Below are positions 15,197 through 23,033 of a stretch of 64,000 nt of DNA, in pieces. This DNA is from a virus. The number at the start of each line of letters is the position of its first letter. The stretch's first letter is position 1. Both the position numbers and the translations under genes were made by a program. The notes under the pieces are model-generated. The model did no database searches. It was not told the origin of the DNA and saw only the letters and a list, made by a program, of their open reading frames with translations. The DNA is taken from the IMG/VR virus record IMGVR_UViG_3300047323_000477, positions 1 through 64,000 of that record, one strand, 5' to 3'.

Positions 15197-16018
15197 TCAG
15201 TAGGCACGGAGCATGTGAGTCCGGATATGGGCGCGTCTCTTCCCGGGATGGAACACGAGAACAATCAGGCGGGCGCCGGGCGCCGTCATCGGCTCCGCGG
15301 CGCACATCGTGACCCATCCCGGCCCGTCGATGGCGTGGAGAAGGGGGCGTTCGTCACCGTCGGGATGTATGTGCGCACCGCCGGCATCCCAGATCGGCGC
15401 ACACTCCGGGTCGGCCAGGACTTCCTTCTCCAGCTGCTGGAGCGTCTCGTCGTCGGGGCGCGCGGCGAGCGCGGCCCGCAGCTGGGGCAGGACCAACGGC
15501 GCCCAGGAGGTCGCCCAGTCCGTCAGTGTGTTCCGCCCGTCGGGGTCGAAGAGCATCCACCGCATGGTGTTCGTCGGGACACGGCAGCCGGGGAACAGGC
15601 GGGCGAACGGGGCGTTGTACGCGATCAGTTCCCACGACGCGTCCGTCACGTAGGCCATGTGCCGCATTCCGTCGACGGCCTCCTGCCACACCCCGGGGAT
15701 CTCTTTCCCGGAGCGGGGGGTGAGCGGGCCGGGCGGGTTACCGATCCCCGCGTACCGGCACAGCGACACCCACTCCTGCTCGTTCAGCGCGAACAGCGTG
15801 GCAATGTCACGCAGGAGGTCGGCCGGCGGGTTCGGGTAGGACCCGGACTCGAGCCTGCGGTACGTCCCGAGGGTTCGGTGGCACAGCTGGTCGACCTGGT
15901 ACTGGGTGAGCCCGGGGGCGCGCCGCCCTTGTCCGGTCGGGCGTTCGAACCCGTGCCCTTCCGGCTCGACGAGGGCACGGCGTTCCCTGAGGAGATCCCG
16001 TAGCGCCTTCTTGTTCAT
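15197..16018 (-). CDS. XRE/MmyB-type transcription regulator
   Basis: A 273-residue protein. An N-terminal helix-turn-helix spans about residues 36-90 (GLTQYQVDQLCHRTLGTYRR, then LLRDIATLFALNEQEWVSLC). The rest (about 105-270) matches the MmyB-like ligand-binding domain: YVTDASWELIAYNAPFARLF, NTMRWMLFDPDGR, WA..WAPLVLPQLRAALA and LIVLVFHPG. MmyB-type regulators control antibiotic clusters (methylenomycin) and respond to small ligands. Its position beside the PKS suggests that it controls the PKS. GGGGGA lies about nine bases before ATG 16018. Confidence 0.9.
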   Translation of the reverse strand: MNKKALRDLLRERRALVEPEGHGFERPTGQGRRAPGLTQYQVDQLCHRTLGTYRRLESGSYPNPPADLLRDIATLFALNEQEWVSLCRYAGIGNPPGPLTPRSGKEIPGVWQEAVDGMRHMAYVTDASWELIAYNAPFARLFPGCRVPTNTMRWMLFDPDGRNTLTDWATSWAPLVLPQLRAALAARPDDETLQQLEKEVLADPECAPIWDAGGAHIHPDGDERPLLHAIDGPGWVTMCAAEPMTAPGARLIVLVFHPGKRRAHIRTHMLRAY

Positions 16019-16477
16019 CGTGTGAAATCCCCCATGTATAGGTCACGTTGCGCACCACGAACCCTATTTACGTGCATGGTTCTTGGCGATAAAAACCGAC
16101 AGTAGAAAACCAACACTTGACCCGCCATGCTCTCTGGTGTGGGGCACTGGCCTGCGGTCCTTCCGGACCGTGAACACAGTGCTACACGCGCAGGATTCTT
16201 GACTAGACCGCTCCCTGAAAAGGGCCGGTTTACCTCTAGGGCAAGAATTCCTGCATCCCGCCGGAACGGTGGCGGGAAGGAACGGAGGCGTCTCGTATTC
16301 CGTCTTTCAGGGGCGGAGCTTCGCAGCACGAGCGTCCTCTGCACTTCCCCGTTGTTGTTCCTGGGGCCGCCGACTGTGGTCGGTGCCGTCACTTCCGCCA
16401 TGTGCGGCCACGGCACCGGCCGCACCCATTTCACGGCCCATCAGACGCCCGCGGTTCCAGCGGGGCGCAGGACGTTC
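16019..16477. other. 459-base gap upstream of the MmyB regulator
   Basis: No convincing gene. The segment is visibly less GC-rich near 16040-16130. It contains a nested cruciform-like hairpin (GCACTG 16144-16149 with CAGTGC 16177-16182, and CGGTCC with GGACCG inside) and a smaller CCCGCC/GGCGGG hairpin near 16257-16276. It probably holds the regulator promoter and the end of the 16478 transcript. A minus-strand frame (16015-16434) was judged spurious. Confidence 0.5.
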
Positions 16478-17080
16478 TCACTCGCCGGCCTTCGTAGTGG
16501 TGGGCTGCTGCGGCTGGTCGAGGGCTTGGACCGTCGGGCACGGGTAGGGCAGCGGGGTGCCGTAGCTGTCGTGGCAGTGGGCGCAGCTTCCGGGATCGGC
16601 ATTCCAGCGCTGGTGCAGTTCCCGCACGCGTTCGATGGCGGCCTCGGCGGTGCGGGCGCGCTTCTCCTCTGCGGTGCGCGCTGCCCGCTCGCTCTCCCGG
16701 TCGGCGAGGACGGCATCCAGGCGCTTCGAGTTGAGTCGCAGGGCTTCGGCGGTGCGGCAGGCCGCCTGCTGCACGCGGTTCCGCTCGGCCTCGGCCTCCT
16801 CGGCACGCTTCCCGTTCTCGATGGCGCGGTCGGCGTACTGCGCGGCCATGCGCACGGCCTGGCCCGGCTCGCTGCTCGCGGCAACGAGGAGCTTCAGCCG
16901 CTCCATCTCTCGGTCCCGGACTTCGGCGAGCTCCTTGGCGATCCAGTCGACCCACTCGTTGATGCGCTGAGTTCCGCCGGGGCCGTCGAGTTCGGCGTCC
17001 TGGAGGCCCATGAGCATGTTGGGGCGGATCGCTGCCGCGTACCGCTCGCGCACGGCGTCGGCTGTCGGCTGGTCGGTCAC
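16478..17080 (-). CDS. Coiled-coil protein with terminal Cys/His motif
   Basis: A 200-residue protein. GTG 17080 is preceded by GGAGGAAGAA. The N-terminal part (TADAVRERYAAAIRPNMLMG) belongs to a type common in Streptomyces phages and plasmids. Residues about 60-160 form a long coiled coil. The end carries CAHCHDSYGTPLPYPC, a possible zinc site. It is the last gene of the seven-gene overlapped minus operon starting at 19600. Function unknown. Confidence 0.75.
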   Translation of the reverse strand: MTDQPTADAVRERYAAAIRPNMLMGLQDAELDGPGGTQRINEWVDWIAKELAEVRDREMERLKLLVAASSEPGQAVRMAAQYADRAIENGKRAEEAEAERNRVQQAACRTAEALRLNSKRLDAVLADRESERAARTAEEKRARTAEAAIERVRELHQRWNADPGSCAHCHDSYGTPLPYPCPTVQALDQPQQPTTTKAGE

Positions 17081-17262
17081 TTCTTCCTCCGTGCTGCTGC
17101 TCGCCGGTTGGCCCGGTTGGCGGGGGCCGGTGCTGGTAGGACCTCCACGTCGGCAAGGGCGCCAGGGTCTGCGTCGTAGTGTTCGCCGGACGCTGGGACG
17201 AACACGGTCTCCACCCGGGTTATGAGGCGCTCTCCGCGCGGGACGCTGCTCGGTCCGGTCAT
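17077..17262 (-). CDS. 61-residue hypothetical protein
   Basis: A short protein that begins TGPSSVPRGERLITRVETVF and ends in a basic ANRANRRAAARRKK tail. It is coupled upstream through the GAGGAGACCACCCGATGA junction and overlaps the next gene by four bases. Function unknown. Confidence 0.65.
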   Translation of the reverse strand: MTGPSSVPRGERLITRVETVFVPASGEHYDADPGALADVEVLPAPAPANRANRRAAARRKK

Positions 17263-17645
17263 CGGGTGGTCTCCTCGGGCTTCGGTTCGGCAAGGGCATC
17301 GGCCACGGTGTACCCGCGGTACTGCAGCGTCGGGGCGGCCTCCTTGGCGAGGCGCAGCGCCGTGTCGTGGTCGAAGTGGTGCGCGGCAGTCCACGCCTCC
17401 TGCTCCTTGTCGTGCAGCTCCTGCTCCGCATCGGTGGCCGGCCCTTCGATGTGGCCGCTCCACTCGAAGCCCCACGACCAGGTGCCGTCGGCGCCGAGGA
17501 GTTGGCTGCGCTGGATGACGGCCCACCGGCCCGCGGCGCGGCGTTCGACTTGGATGGTGAAGAGGTCCCAGTCGACGTGGCCTTCGGGGAGGCAGGACAC
17601 GAGGTACTTCCACGGCTGGACGGACGGCTCGGGGAGCTCGGTCAT
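17259..17645 (-). CDS. Hypothetical protein
   Basis: A 128-residue acidic protein with strands such as WKYLVSCLPEGHVDWDLFTI and GTWSWGFEWSGHIEG, probably a small alpha/beta fold. It starts at ATG 17645 within a GAGGAGACGACCCGATGA coupling junction and itself ends in EETTR, whose codons carry the ribosome binding site of the next gene. Family unknown. Confidence 0.7.
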   Translation of the reverse strand: MTELPEPSVQPWKYLVSCLPEGHVDWDLFTIQVERRAAGRWAVIQRSQLLGADGTWSWGFEWSGHIEGPATDAEQELHDKEQEAWTAAHHFDHDTALRLAKEAAPTLQYRGYTVADALAEPKPEETTR

Positions 17646-18055
17646 CGGGTCGTCTCCTCGGGGGTGCCGAGGATCTTCCGGGCCACGGTCAGAGCGGTCT
17701 GCCACATGCCGTAACCGGGCTCGTTATCCCGGTACGGCGCCAGCCAGGCCAGCGCGTTGGCGGTTTCGTCGAGCCAGTCCGCTACCGGGTCGGCGAGTCC
17801 GGCGAGTCGGCCCTGGATCTGCGGTGCCACGGCGCGCAGGGTGTCGGCCGCCTGCTGGAGTTCAACCGCGGCCGGCCATGTGGTGCGGCGCCGGTCGACG
17901 GGTGCAGGATGGACGGCGGCTCGGACTTCGGCGGCGTGAGCATCGAGGAGGGCGTTGGTCTTCTCCTCGCCCGCCCCGTAGCTCTCGGAGGTCGGGTTCC
18001 ACTCGGGCCACATCAGCTCGCTGTACACAGCGTTGCGGGCCGGCTGGTCGCTCAT
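17642..18055 (-). CDS. Hypothetical helical protein
   Basis: A 137-residue protein, helical in the middle (ELQQAADTLRAVAPQIQGRL, then ADWLDETANALAWLAPY). It ends in GTPEETTR, again encoding the Shine-Dalgarno for the next gene. It starts at ATG 18055. Family unknown. Confidence 0.7.
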   Translation of the reverse strand: MSDQPARNAVYSELMWPEWNPTSESYGAGEEKTNALLDAHAAEVRAAVHPAPVDRRRTTWPAAVELQQAADTLRAVAPQIQGRLAGLADPVADWLDETANALAWLAPYRDNEPGYGMWQTALTVARKILGTPEETTR

Positions 18056-18369
18056 CGGGTTGTCTCCTCGGTTGTGGTGGCCTGCTGGGCGATGCCGGCC
18101 AGCCAGTCGGGCCAGGTGTCGACGGGGCCGTGGAAGTGCTGCCCGAGGGCGTGGTTGGTGAGGGTGTCGTCTGCCTTGCGCCAGTGCCCGTCGACGTAGG
18201 CGGCGATGCCGCTTTGGCGCGGGTGGTTCTCGGTGCGCCAGGTGATCGTGACCTTGGCGGGAATGATGAAGCCCTCGCCGTACTGGTTGGGCACATCGGG
18301 GTAGCCGACGGCGGCGAACGTCACGGAGTGACCTATGGCGGTCAGGGTGACGGCGGTGGGGCCGGTCAT
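18052..18369 (-). CDS. Beta-rich hypothetical protein
   Basis: A 105-residue protein with alternating strands (TAVTLTAIGHSVTFAAVGYP, KVTITWRTENHP). It ends in TTTEETTR and overlaps its neighbours by four bases at each end. Family unknown. Confidence 0.7.
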   Translation of the reverse strand: MTGPTAVTLTAIGHSVTFAAVGYPDVPNQYGEGFIIPAKVTITWRTENHPRQSGIAAYVDGHWRKADDTLTNHALGQHFHGPVDTWPDWLAGIAQQATTTEETTR

Positions 18370-18959
18370 GCCGCGCTCCATTCGTCGCCCTCGGCGTCCC
18401 GGTAGACGAGCGTCGGCAGGGTGTACGTCGACCCCGTGTCTGCGATGGCCTTCCGGGCTCGCTCCTCGGACGGGTACTGCTGAACGCGGGTGACGCCGTA
18501 GTTGGTGGTTTGGGTGGCCCACTGGCGATTGCCGCGCCACAGGTACCAGCGGAGCTCGGTGGGCAGGTGACGGAACCAGGCGGCCTCAGTGGCGGACCCC
18601 GGATACTGGCCGACCATTGTGGCTGCCGGGGCCACGCCAAGTGCCATGCCACATGAGCAGGACACCGCGACGTTCGACTTGTACCCGCACCCGTCAGTGA
18701 TCGGTTGGTGGGGGTCGAACGCGGTCGGGTGCTCAGGACACAGGTGGACAGCGAACCGGCCGTAGCAGCGTTCGCTGTACGACAGGGCCTTCGGACGGCG
18801 GCCGCGGGGCGGGAACAGGGGGTCCTTTGTGATGGGAATGTGAGCGGTCGATTTGAGGGCGGTCCACCCGTCGGGCGGGGTGATGTTGTTGGAGCCGATG
18901 CCGTTGGCCTCGCAGTGCGGGGCGTCGCATCGGAACCGGGTCAGAGTCTCCGTGCTCAT
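18366..18959 (-). CDS. Cys-rich hypothetical protein
   Basis: A 197-residue protein. The N-terminal half holds CDAPHCEANG, a further Cys, HLCPEHP and CGYKSN...CSCGM motifs, consistent with one or more zinc knuckles. The C-terminal half (TRVQQYPSEERARKAIADTG) looks like a small alpha/beta domain. It is coupled to the HEAGH gene upstream by ATGA. Function unknown. Confidence 0.7.
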   Translation of the reverse strand: MSTETLTRFRCDAPHCEANGIGSNNITPPDGWTALKSTAHIPITKDPLFPPRGRRPKALSYSERCYGRFAVHLCPEHPTAFDPHQPITDGCGYKSNVAVSCSCGMALGVAPAATMVGQYPGSATEAAWFRHLPTELRWYLWRGNRQWATQTTNYGVTRVQQYPSEERARKAIADTGSTYTLPTLVYRDAEGDEWSAA

Positions 18960-19600
18960 CGGTTCGCCTCCTTGGCGGATGGATTCGGCAGGCCGGTGAT
19001 GGTTGCGATGCTGGAGGCGTCGAGGCTTCCATCGGCAATGAGCGCGTCTGCGAGAGCGATGACGCGGGGCCAGTGACCCCCGAGGCGTCCATCGGCCCGT
19101 GAGCAGACCTGGGTCCAGCCGTCCCACGGGTGGGACAGGAAGCTGAACTCCTGACCGTCCTTCGCGGCGGACTCGACCGCTTTTGCCCGGTCGCTGCGTG
19201 CGCCCCGCTCGATCGACCAGGCTCGTTCGGGTGTCCACGCACCGATCTCGCGAAGCCACCGGTCGGCAGCTCGTTCACCAGCGGCCAGCATGGTGGCGTA
19301 GTCGCTCCACCGGGCGTAGGTGCCGGTGAGAACGGTGTGGAACATGTGCCCCTGATTGCTGGGGGCGAGTTCGGTGGAGTCGACGCCGATCCCGACGACG
19401 AGAGCGGCGACCGCGTGCCCGGCTTCGTGGATAGCTCCGTGCCGTTGGAGAAGGGCACCGTCCTGGAACGGTTCGTAGATGCTGGTCTCGCTGGCCTGTG
19501 GGTGCCATGTCCAGACGCCATCCGTGTTCTCAGTCCATTCGGCGGTGGCGGCACGAATGCTCAACTCGGGCATTGGCTCGCGGGCCTGGTGGTCGGGCAT
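18956..19600 (-). CDS. HEAGH zinc-metalloprotease-like protein (M41-like motif)
   Basis: A 214-residue protein with IHEAGHAVAALVVGIG at residues 57-72. HEAGH (His58, Glu59, His62) is the metal site of FtsH-type M41 peptidases, and TEL/LAAGERAADRW further on resembles the downstream helices of that fold. No AAA+ domain or transmembrane span is present, so it is a stand-alone peptidase-like protein. Start ATG 19600 has GAGGAG seven bases upstream, and an operator-bearing promoter lies about 90 bases upstream. It heads a seven-gene overlapped operon ending at 16478. Its role is unknown; phage-controlled proteolysis is an inference. Confidence 0.72.
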   Translation of the reverse strand: MPDHQAREPMPELSIRAATAEWTENTDGVWTWHPQASETSIYEPFQDGALLQRHGAIHEAGHAVAALVVGIGVDSTELAPSNQGHMFHTVLTGTYARWSDYATMLAAGERAADRWLREIGAWTPERAWSIERGARSDRAKAVESAAKDGQEFSFLSHPWDGWTQVCSRADGRLGGHWPRVIALADALIADGSLDASSIATITGLPNPSAKEANR

Positions 19601-19687
19601 GTGACTGCTCCTCGGGAAGGGGGCTCTTTCAGGGTGGCGTGGAATGTGCGCGGTGCTGCCCCCGGTCTGTTGGAGGGTGATGGGTCC

Positions 19688-19718
19688 ACCCTACCTCGAA
19701 ACCTATTGCGTACGCCAT
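19688..19718 (-). promoter_or_regulatory. Operator-bearing promoter for the HEAGH operon
   Basis: On the minus strand TGGCGT (19717-19712) and TAGGGT (19693-19688) are 18 bases apart. The -35 lies within ATGGCGTACGCAAT (19718-19705), the same near-palindrome found at 6188 and 22399. The predicted start is near 19682, about 80 bases before ATG 19600. Confidence 0.62.
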
Positions 19719-19788
19719 GAGAATGCGGGGATTGGTGAGACCCGAAACGTCTCAACTCCCACCCGGAAGCCGCGGGCAGACACGACGA

Positions 19789-19814
19789 CGCCCCCAGCCG
19801 TTCGGCCAGGGGCG
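19789..19814 (-). terminator. Hairpin downstream of the GNAT gene
   Basis: Imperfect arms CGCCCCCAGCC (19789-19799) and GGCCAGGGGCG (19804-19814), followed on the minus strand by TCGTCGTG. It has the same design as the hairpins after the other minus-strand cargo genes. Confidence 0.6.
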
Positions 19815-19875
19815 GGACTGCGCAGGTACTCGACCCCTACACGATGGCACCGGGGTTACGCCTCACCGAACCGCC

Positions 19876-20742
19876 TCAGTCGCGGGACTGGCCGAGGTGA
19901 GCATCGAACATGGCGCGGGTGCGTTCCGGCCCGTAGAGGGCCATCTGTTTCTGGATGAAGGCATCGGCGCGTTTCCGAACTTCGTCGAGTTCCTCCGGCA
20001 TCTCCACGTGTGCGGGATCGAACGGCTCCTCAACGCCAACCACCGCGGGGAACGGCTCGTCTGCCGTCCCAAGGTCGTATGCACGCACCTCAGGGACGAG
20101 CGGAAGCACGATCATGCGGGATCCCTCCTTCAGGTTCAGCCCGACAGCCGAGGGCGCGTACAGGCTTCCGACCTTCTCGCGCAGGAAGAACGTGGCCGCC
20201 TCTGGCGGGGAGACGATGAACCCCCACCTCTCGTACATGCGGGCTAGATCGTCGTCCCACACGAAGCCGGTCAGCATCCGGCGGCCGCGCTGACGCTCGA
20301 CGCTGGCCGCCGCACGAATCAGCTGCCGGCCGATGCCCTGCCCGCGGGACGCAGGCGCCACGACCATAAAGGCCAGGTGCGCACAGACCGCGTTGATTCG
20401 GGAGAACATTGCGCGTTGCATGCCAGCCTGCTGGGCGTACAAGTTCTGGTGCGCTTGCAGCTCAGCCAAGTGTTCGCCCGGCTTCTGGCCGTGGTTGGCG
20501 CCCTGTACCAGCACTGCGCCCATCAGTGTGCGTCGCCGCTCAAAGACCAGCAGGCGGAACGGCTCGGTAAACCGGACCGTGTCGACCCCGCTGTCGAGGA
20601 GACGGCAGGCCACCGCCAGCTGGATCCGGTCCTGTTCATCCCGGATGACTTCCGTGAGCAGGTCCCGGATGGCGTCGCCTTCTCCGACACGAGCCGGACG
20701 TACGCCCGACGTTTCCCCTTTGCGCGCCTTGATCCGTCCCAT
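19876..20742 (-). CDS. GNAT-family N-acetyltransferase
   Basis: A 288-residue protein. The acetyl-CoA-binding motif A is clear at about residues 122-148: AHLAFMVVAPASRGQGIGRQ followed by LIRAA (R/Q-x-x-G-x-G/A). It is followed by a strand and MYERWGFIVSP, the usual GNAT end. The C-terminal 100 residues are an extra helical extension rich in Glu/Asp. The substrate is unknown. Start ATG 20742 has GAGGAG ten bases upstream. It is a single-gene unit between two hairpins. Confidence 0.88.
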   Translation of the reverse strand: MGRIKARKGETSGVRPARVGEGDAIRDLLTEVIRDEQDRIQLAVACRLLDSGVDTVRFTEPFRLLVFERRRTLMGAVLVQGANHGQKPGEHLAELQAHQNLYAQQAGMQRAMFSRINAVCAHLAFMVVAPASRGQGIGRQLIRAAASVERQRGRRMLTGFVWDDDLARMYERWGFIVSPPEAATFFLREKVGSLYAPSAVGLNLKEGSRMIVLPLVPEVRAYDLGTADEPFPAVVGVEEPFDPAHVEMPEELDEVRKRADAFIQKQMALYGPERTRAMFDAHLGQSRD

Positions 20743-20788
20743 GTGCGTCTCCTCGGTTCTGGTGGTGTGCAGCGTTGCTAGGTGCGGC

Positions 20789-20822
20789 TGCGCCCCGGAC
20801 CAGTCTGTCGGTCCGGGGCGCA
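20789..20822 (-). terminator. Perfect 13-bp hairpin terminator
   Basis: Arms TGCGCCCCGGACC (20789-20801) and GGTCCGGGGCGCA (20810-20822) pair perfectly around an 8-base loop, 14 bases after the stop of the minus-strand gene at 20836. Confidence 0.75.
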
Positions 20823-20835
20823 GCGAGGGTCGGGG

Positions 20836-21468
20836 TTACCGGGGCTTGAGCGGCTCGCATCCGCTGATGCTGACGACTCCGTCGGCCTTCTTCAGCGTGA
20901 TGATGATCCGCTCGTCTGCGTTGGCGGACTTGAGCTGCGGGAACACCGAATCGCTGGTCGGCTCGGTCGAGACCATGCACACCTCGAAGATTCCCTTTTC
21001 TGCGCCGGGCGTCGTGTACGTGCCTGCGGGGATGTCCTCGCCGACGACGTAGTCCCCGTTCGCGTACTGCTTCGGCTTCGGTGCGGCCGGCTTGGGCTTG
21101 GCGGGGGCCTTCTCCTTTTGGGTGGGGGCGGCCGGCTTGTCGTCGGTCTTCTCGGCGGGCTTGGCGTCGACCTTGGCGGGTGTGCTGGCCGCGGTGTCCG
21201 TGCTGTTGCTGCTCGAGTCTTCACCACCACCCGCAGCGATCCCGACGACGACGAAGAACAGGAACACACCGCCGACGATGCTGATCGCCTTGTGGCGGGC
21301 GAACCACGACTTCTTCGGCGGGACCGGGCCGCCAGGGTAGCCGGCCGGGGCGCCGTAGAACGGCTGCTGCGGCTGTCCGGGGTAGGGCTGCTGGCCCGGG
21401 TACGGCTGACCCTGGTACTGCGGCTGCTGCGGCTGCTGGTTCGGGTTGTACGGGTCCTGCTGGGACAC
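20836..21468 (-). CDS. Membrane-anchored extracellular protein with GTY domain
   Basis: A 210-residue protein. GTG 21468 has AGGAGG nine bases upstream. Order: a Gln/Pro/Tyr-rich cytoplasmic tail (about 1-48, QPQQPQYQGQPYPGQQPYPG), one transmembrane span (about 58-78), a disordered Lys/Pro/Ala/Asp stalk, and a C-terminal beta domain beginning IPAGTYTTPGAEKG with two cysteines. The C-terminal domain resembles the lipoprotein at 37238-37897. Such tail-TM-domain proteins are common in Streptomyces. A cell-surface role in the lysogen, such as exclusion, is only inferred. Confidence 0.78.
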   Translation of the reverse strand: MSQQDPYNPNQQPQQPQYQGQPYPGQQPYPGQPQQPFYGAPAGYPGGPVPPKKSWFARHKAISIVGGVFLFFVVVGIAAGGGEDSSSNSTDTAASTPAKVDAKPAEKTDDKPAAPTQKEKAPAKPKPAAPKPKQYANGDYVVGEDIPAGTYTTPGAEKGIFEVCMVSTEPTSDSVFPQLKSANADERIIITLKKADGVVSISGCEPLKPR

Positions 21469-21589
21469 GAGTGTGGCCTCCTGATGGGGCGAGCGGGGAC
21501 GTGACGTGGGGGTGCTGCGGTAGGGCGTGGGGGATGCGCGTAGGGGCGCAGGCGTGGAACGTGCGGGGAGAAGCGGGGACGGGGCGGGG

Positions 21590-22213
21590 TCAGCCCAGCG
21601 AGCCGGCGAACGCGCCGGACGTGGCCTCCTCAGCCGACAGCTGGATCTTCCCGCGGTGGGAGATCTCCACCTGGTAGAAGTCCTGGTCGCCTGGAACGTC
21701 CGGCACAGACACGTCGTACGTGCACGTTCCGGCGGCCCGATCGAACTCCGACAACACCAGCTCACTCGTCGCGATGACGGCACCCGCGGCGTCGTACACG
21801 GTCACCGAGGTGCCGAGCCCGATGTCGTCGTACCCGCCGGACCCTTGACATCCACCGGTGCCGTCGTCGATCGCACCGTCGGTCAGGACGAACTCGCCGT
21901 TCAGCGTGAACGTGCCGTCCGGGGCGGCCTCGACGGCGGCCGGCTTCCCGTCCGCGGTGATGCTGCTGCCGCCGTTGTCGCCGTGGTCTCGGCTGGTGGA
22001 GTACCAGGTGCCTCCGACGATCGCAGCACCGGCAATAGCGCCTATGAGCAGCGTGGTGAGGGTGCGTCGGGTGCTGGGCTTCCCGGCGGGCGTGGCCGCG
22101 GTGGGCGGTGCGGCCGGCATCGGCGGAACATCCGGGCCGGGCGTGGAGTCGGTGGTGGGGCTGGGGGTGGTCGGCTGCTCGCCGTCGGCCCAGGAGGGCA
22201 CAGAGTCGGTCAT
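21590..22213 (-). CDS. Single-span membrane protein with extracellular beta domain
   Basis: A 207-residue protein. ATG 22213 is chosen because the upstream extension is unlike a signal region. A Pro/Thr-rich cytoplasmic tail precedes a transmembrane span at about residues 55-72 (LTTLLIGAIAGAAIVGG). After that comes an extracellular, acidic, beta-rich domain with two cysteines (TGGCQGSGGYDDIG, AAGTCTYDVSVPDV). No family assigned. The third operator-bearing promoter lies about 160 bases upstream, so it is under the same control as the 6274 gene and the HEAGH operon. Confidence 0.75.
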   Translation of the reverse strand: MTDSVPSWADGEQPTTPSPTTDSTPGPDVPPMPAAPPTAATPAGKPSTRRTLTTLLIGAIAGAAIVGGTWYSTSRDHGDNGGSSITADGKPAAVEAAPDGTFTLNGEFVLTDGAIDDGTGGCQGSGGYDDIGLGTSVTVYDAAGAVIATSELVLSEFDRAAGTCTYDVSVPDVPGDQDFYQVEISHRGKIQLSAEEATSGAFAGSLG

Positions 22214-22382
22214 AGACCTGCCTGTCGTGAGGGTCTGCCGGTGGTGGGGGCACGACGGCATCATGTGGATGATTTGTGTGACAACCGTGGAGCTCCGGTG
22301 GTTGCAGTGGGTGGGGGTGATTTCCGGAGCGTCGGGTTGCCGGCCTGCCGGGGAGTCCTGGCGGCGTCTTGGCGCATCACCC

Positions 22383-22412
22383 ACGCTACCCGTTTGTCAT
22401 GGCGTACGCAAT
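22383..22412 (-). promoter_or_regulatory. Operator-bearing promoter for the 22213 gene
   Basis: On the minus strand TTGCGT (22411-22406) and TAGCGT (22388-22383) are exactly 17 bases apart. The -35 lies in ATTGCGTACGCCAT (22412-22399). This is identical over 14 bases to the site at 6188-6201. Confidence 0.7.
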
Positions 22413-22441
22413 AGGCAACGGGTGTGGGGCAGACACGACAA

Positions 22442-22471
22442 CGCCCCGGACCCGAGTGCAGGTCCAGGGCG
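22442..22471 (-). terminator. Hairpin downstream of the 22915 gene
   Basis: Arms CGCCCCGGACC (22442-22452) and GGTCCAGGGCG (22461-22471) with one mismatch, followed on the minus strand by TTGTCGTG. It separates the 22493 gene from the promoter at 22383. Confidence 0.65.
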
Positions 22472-22492
22472 CGTACTCCACGTGCGCAAAGC

Positions 22493-22915
22493 CTACGGCG
22501 CTTGTTCCGACGGCTTCGTATCGGCTTCCTTCGCCAAACGGCCCGTCAGCAACGTTGCCGCGGTCAGACCGTGAATGTGGACATCGCCAAGCTTCAAGGC
22601 CTGCTCCAGCTCGCGCGCCAACACCGCCACTTCGGACTCCACGCACTCACCGCCCGGACCGGGATGCCAGTCGTGCTTCCGGGCAGCAACTTCCTGCTCC
22701 GCCTTGGGGAACGGCTCTCCGTCCCTCGGCCGGGGGACCTGCCCGCCGTTGTAGTAGGCCAGGACGGCCGTCTTGAGCAGAAGCTGTTGCTGCTGAACCT
22801 TCCACAGGCACAGCTCCACGATCTCCCGGAGTTCCTTCGGCGAGGCGCACGCCTGCGCCTTGTCGATCTCAGCCTCCCAGGCCAGTTCTGCTGCGGGGCG
22901 GGGCTTCTGGTCCAT
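22493..22915 (-). CDS. Hypothetical helical protein
   Basis: A 140-residue acidic, mostly helical protein (ELREIVELCLWKVQQQQLLL, LARELEQALKLGDVHIHGLT). AAGGA lies six bases before ATG 22915. Single-gene unit between hairpins. No family recognised. Confidence 0.72.
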   Translation of the reverse strand: MDQKPRPAAELAWEAEIDKAQACASPKELREIVELCLWKVQQQQLLLKTAVLAYYNGGQVPRPRDGEPFPKAEQEVAARKHDWHPGPGGECVESEVAVLARELEQALKLGDVHIHGLTAATLLTGRLAKEADTKPSEQAP

Positions 22916-22990
22916 GAAGATCCTTGTCTGTAGATGCTGCGCCCGGCCTGCCCGGGCAGGCCAGTGGTCTGGGGTGATGTTCGTCCGGCC

Positions 22991-23021
22991 GCCCCAGACC
23001 AATCTGTTCGGACCGGGGCGC
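22991..23021 (-). terminator. Hairpin downstream of the 23753 gene
   Basis: Arms CGCCCCAGACC (22991-23001) and GGACCGGGGCG (23011-23021), imperfect at two positions. It has the same design as the neighbouring terminators. Confidence 0.55.
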
Positions 23022-23033
23022 AGGGCGGGTGGG

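Noticed and set aside
16015-16434. Minus-strand 139-codon frame upstream of the MmyB gene
   Set aside because: Unusual composition, no ribosome binding site, and it would fill the regulator promoter region.
16127-17179. A 350-codon plus-strand frame over the 16.1-17.2 kb region
   Set aside because: The minus-strand gene from GTG 17080 has GGAGG, a coiled coil and overlap coupling; the plus frame has neither a start signal nor sensible composition.
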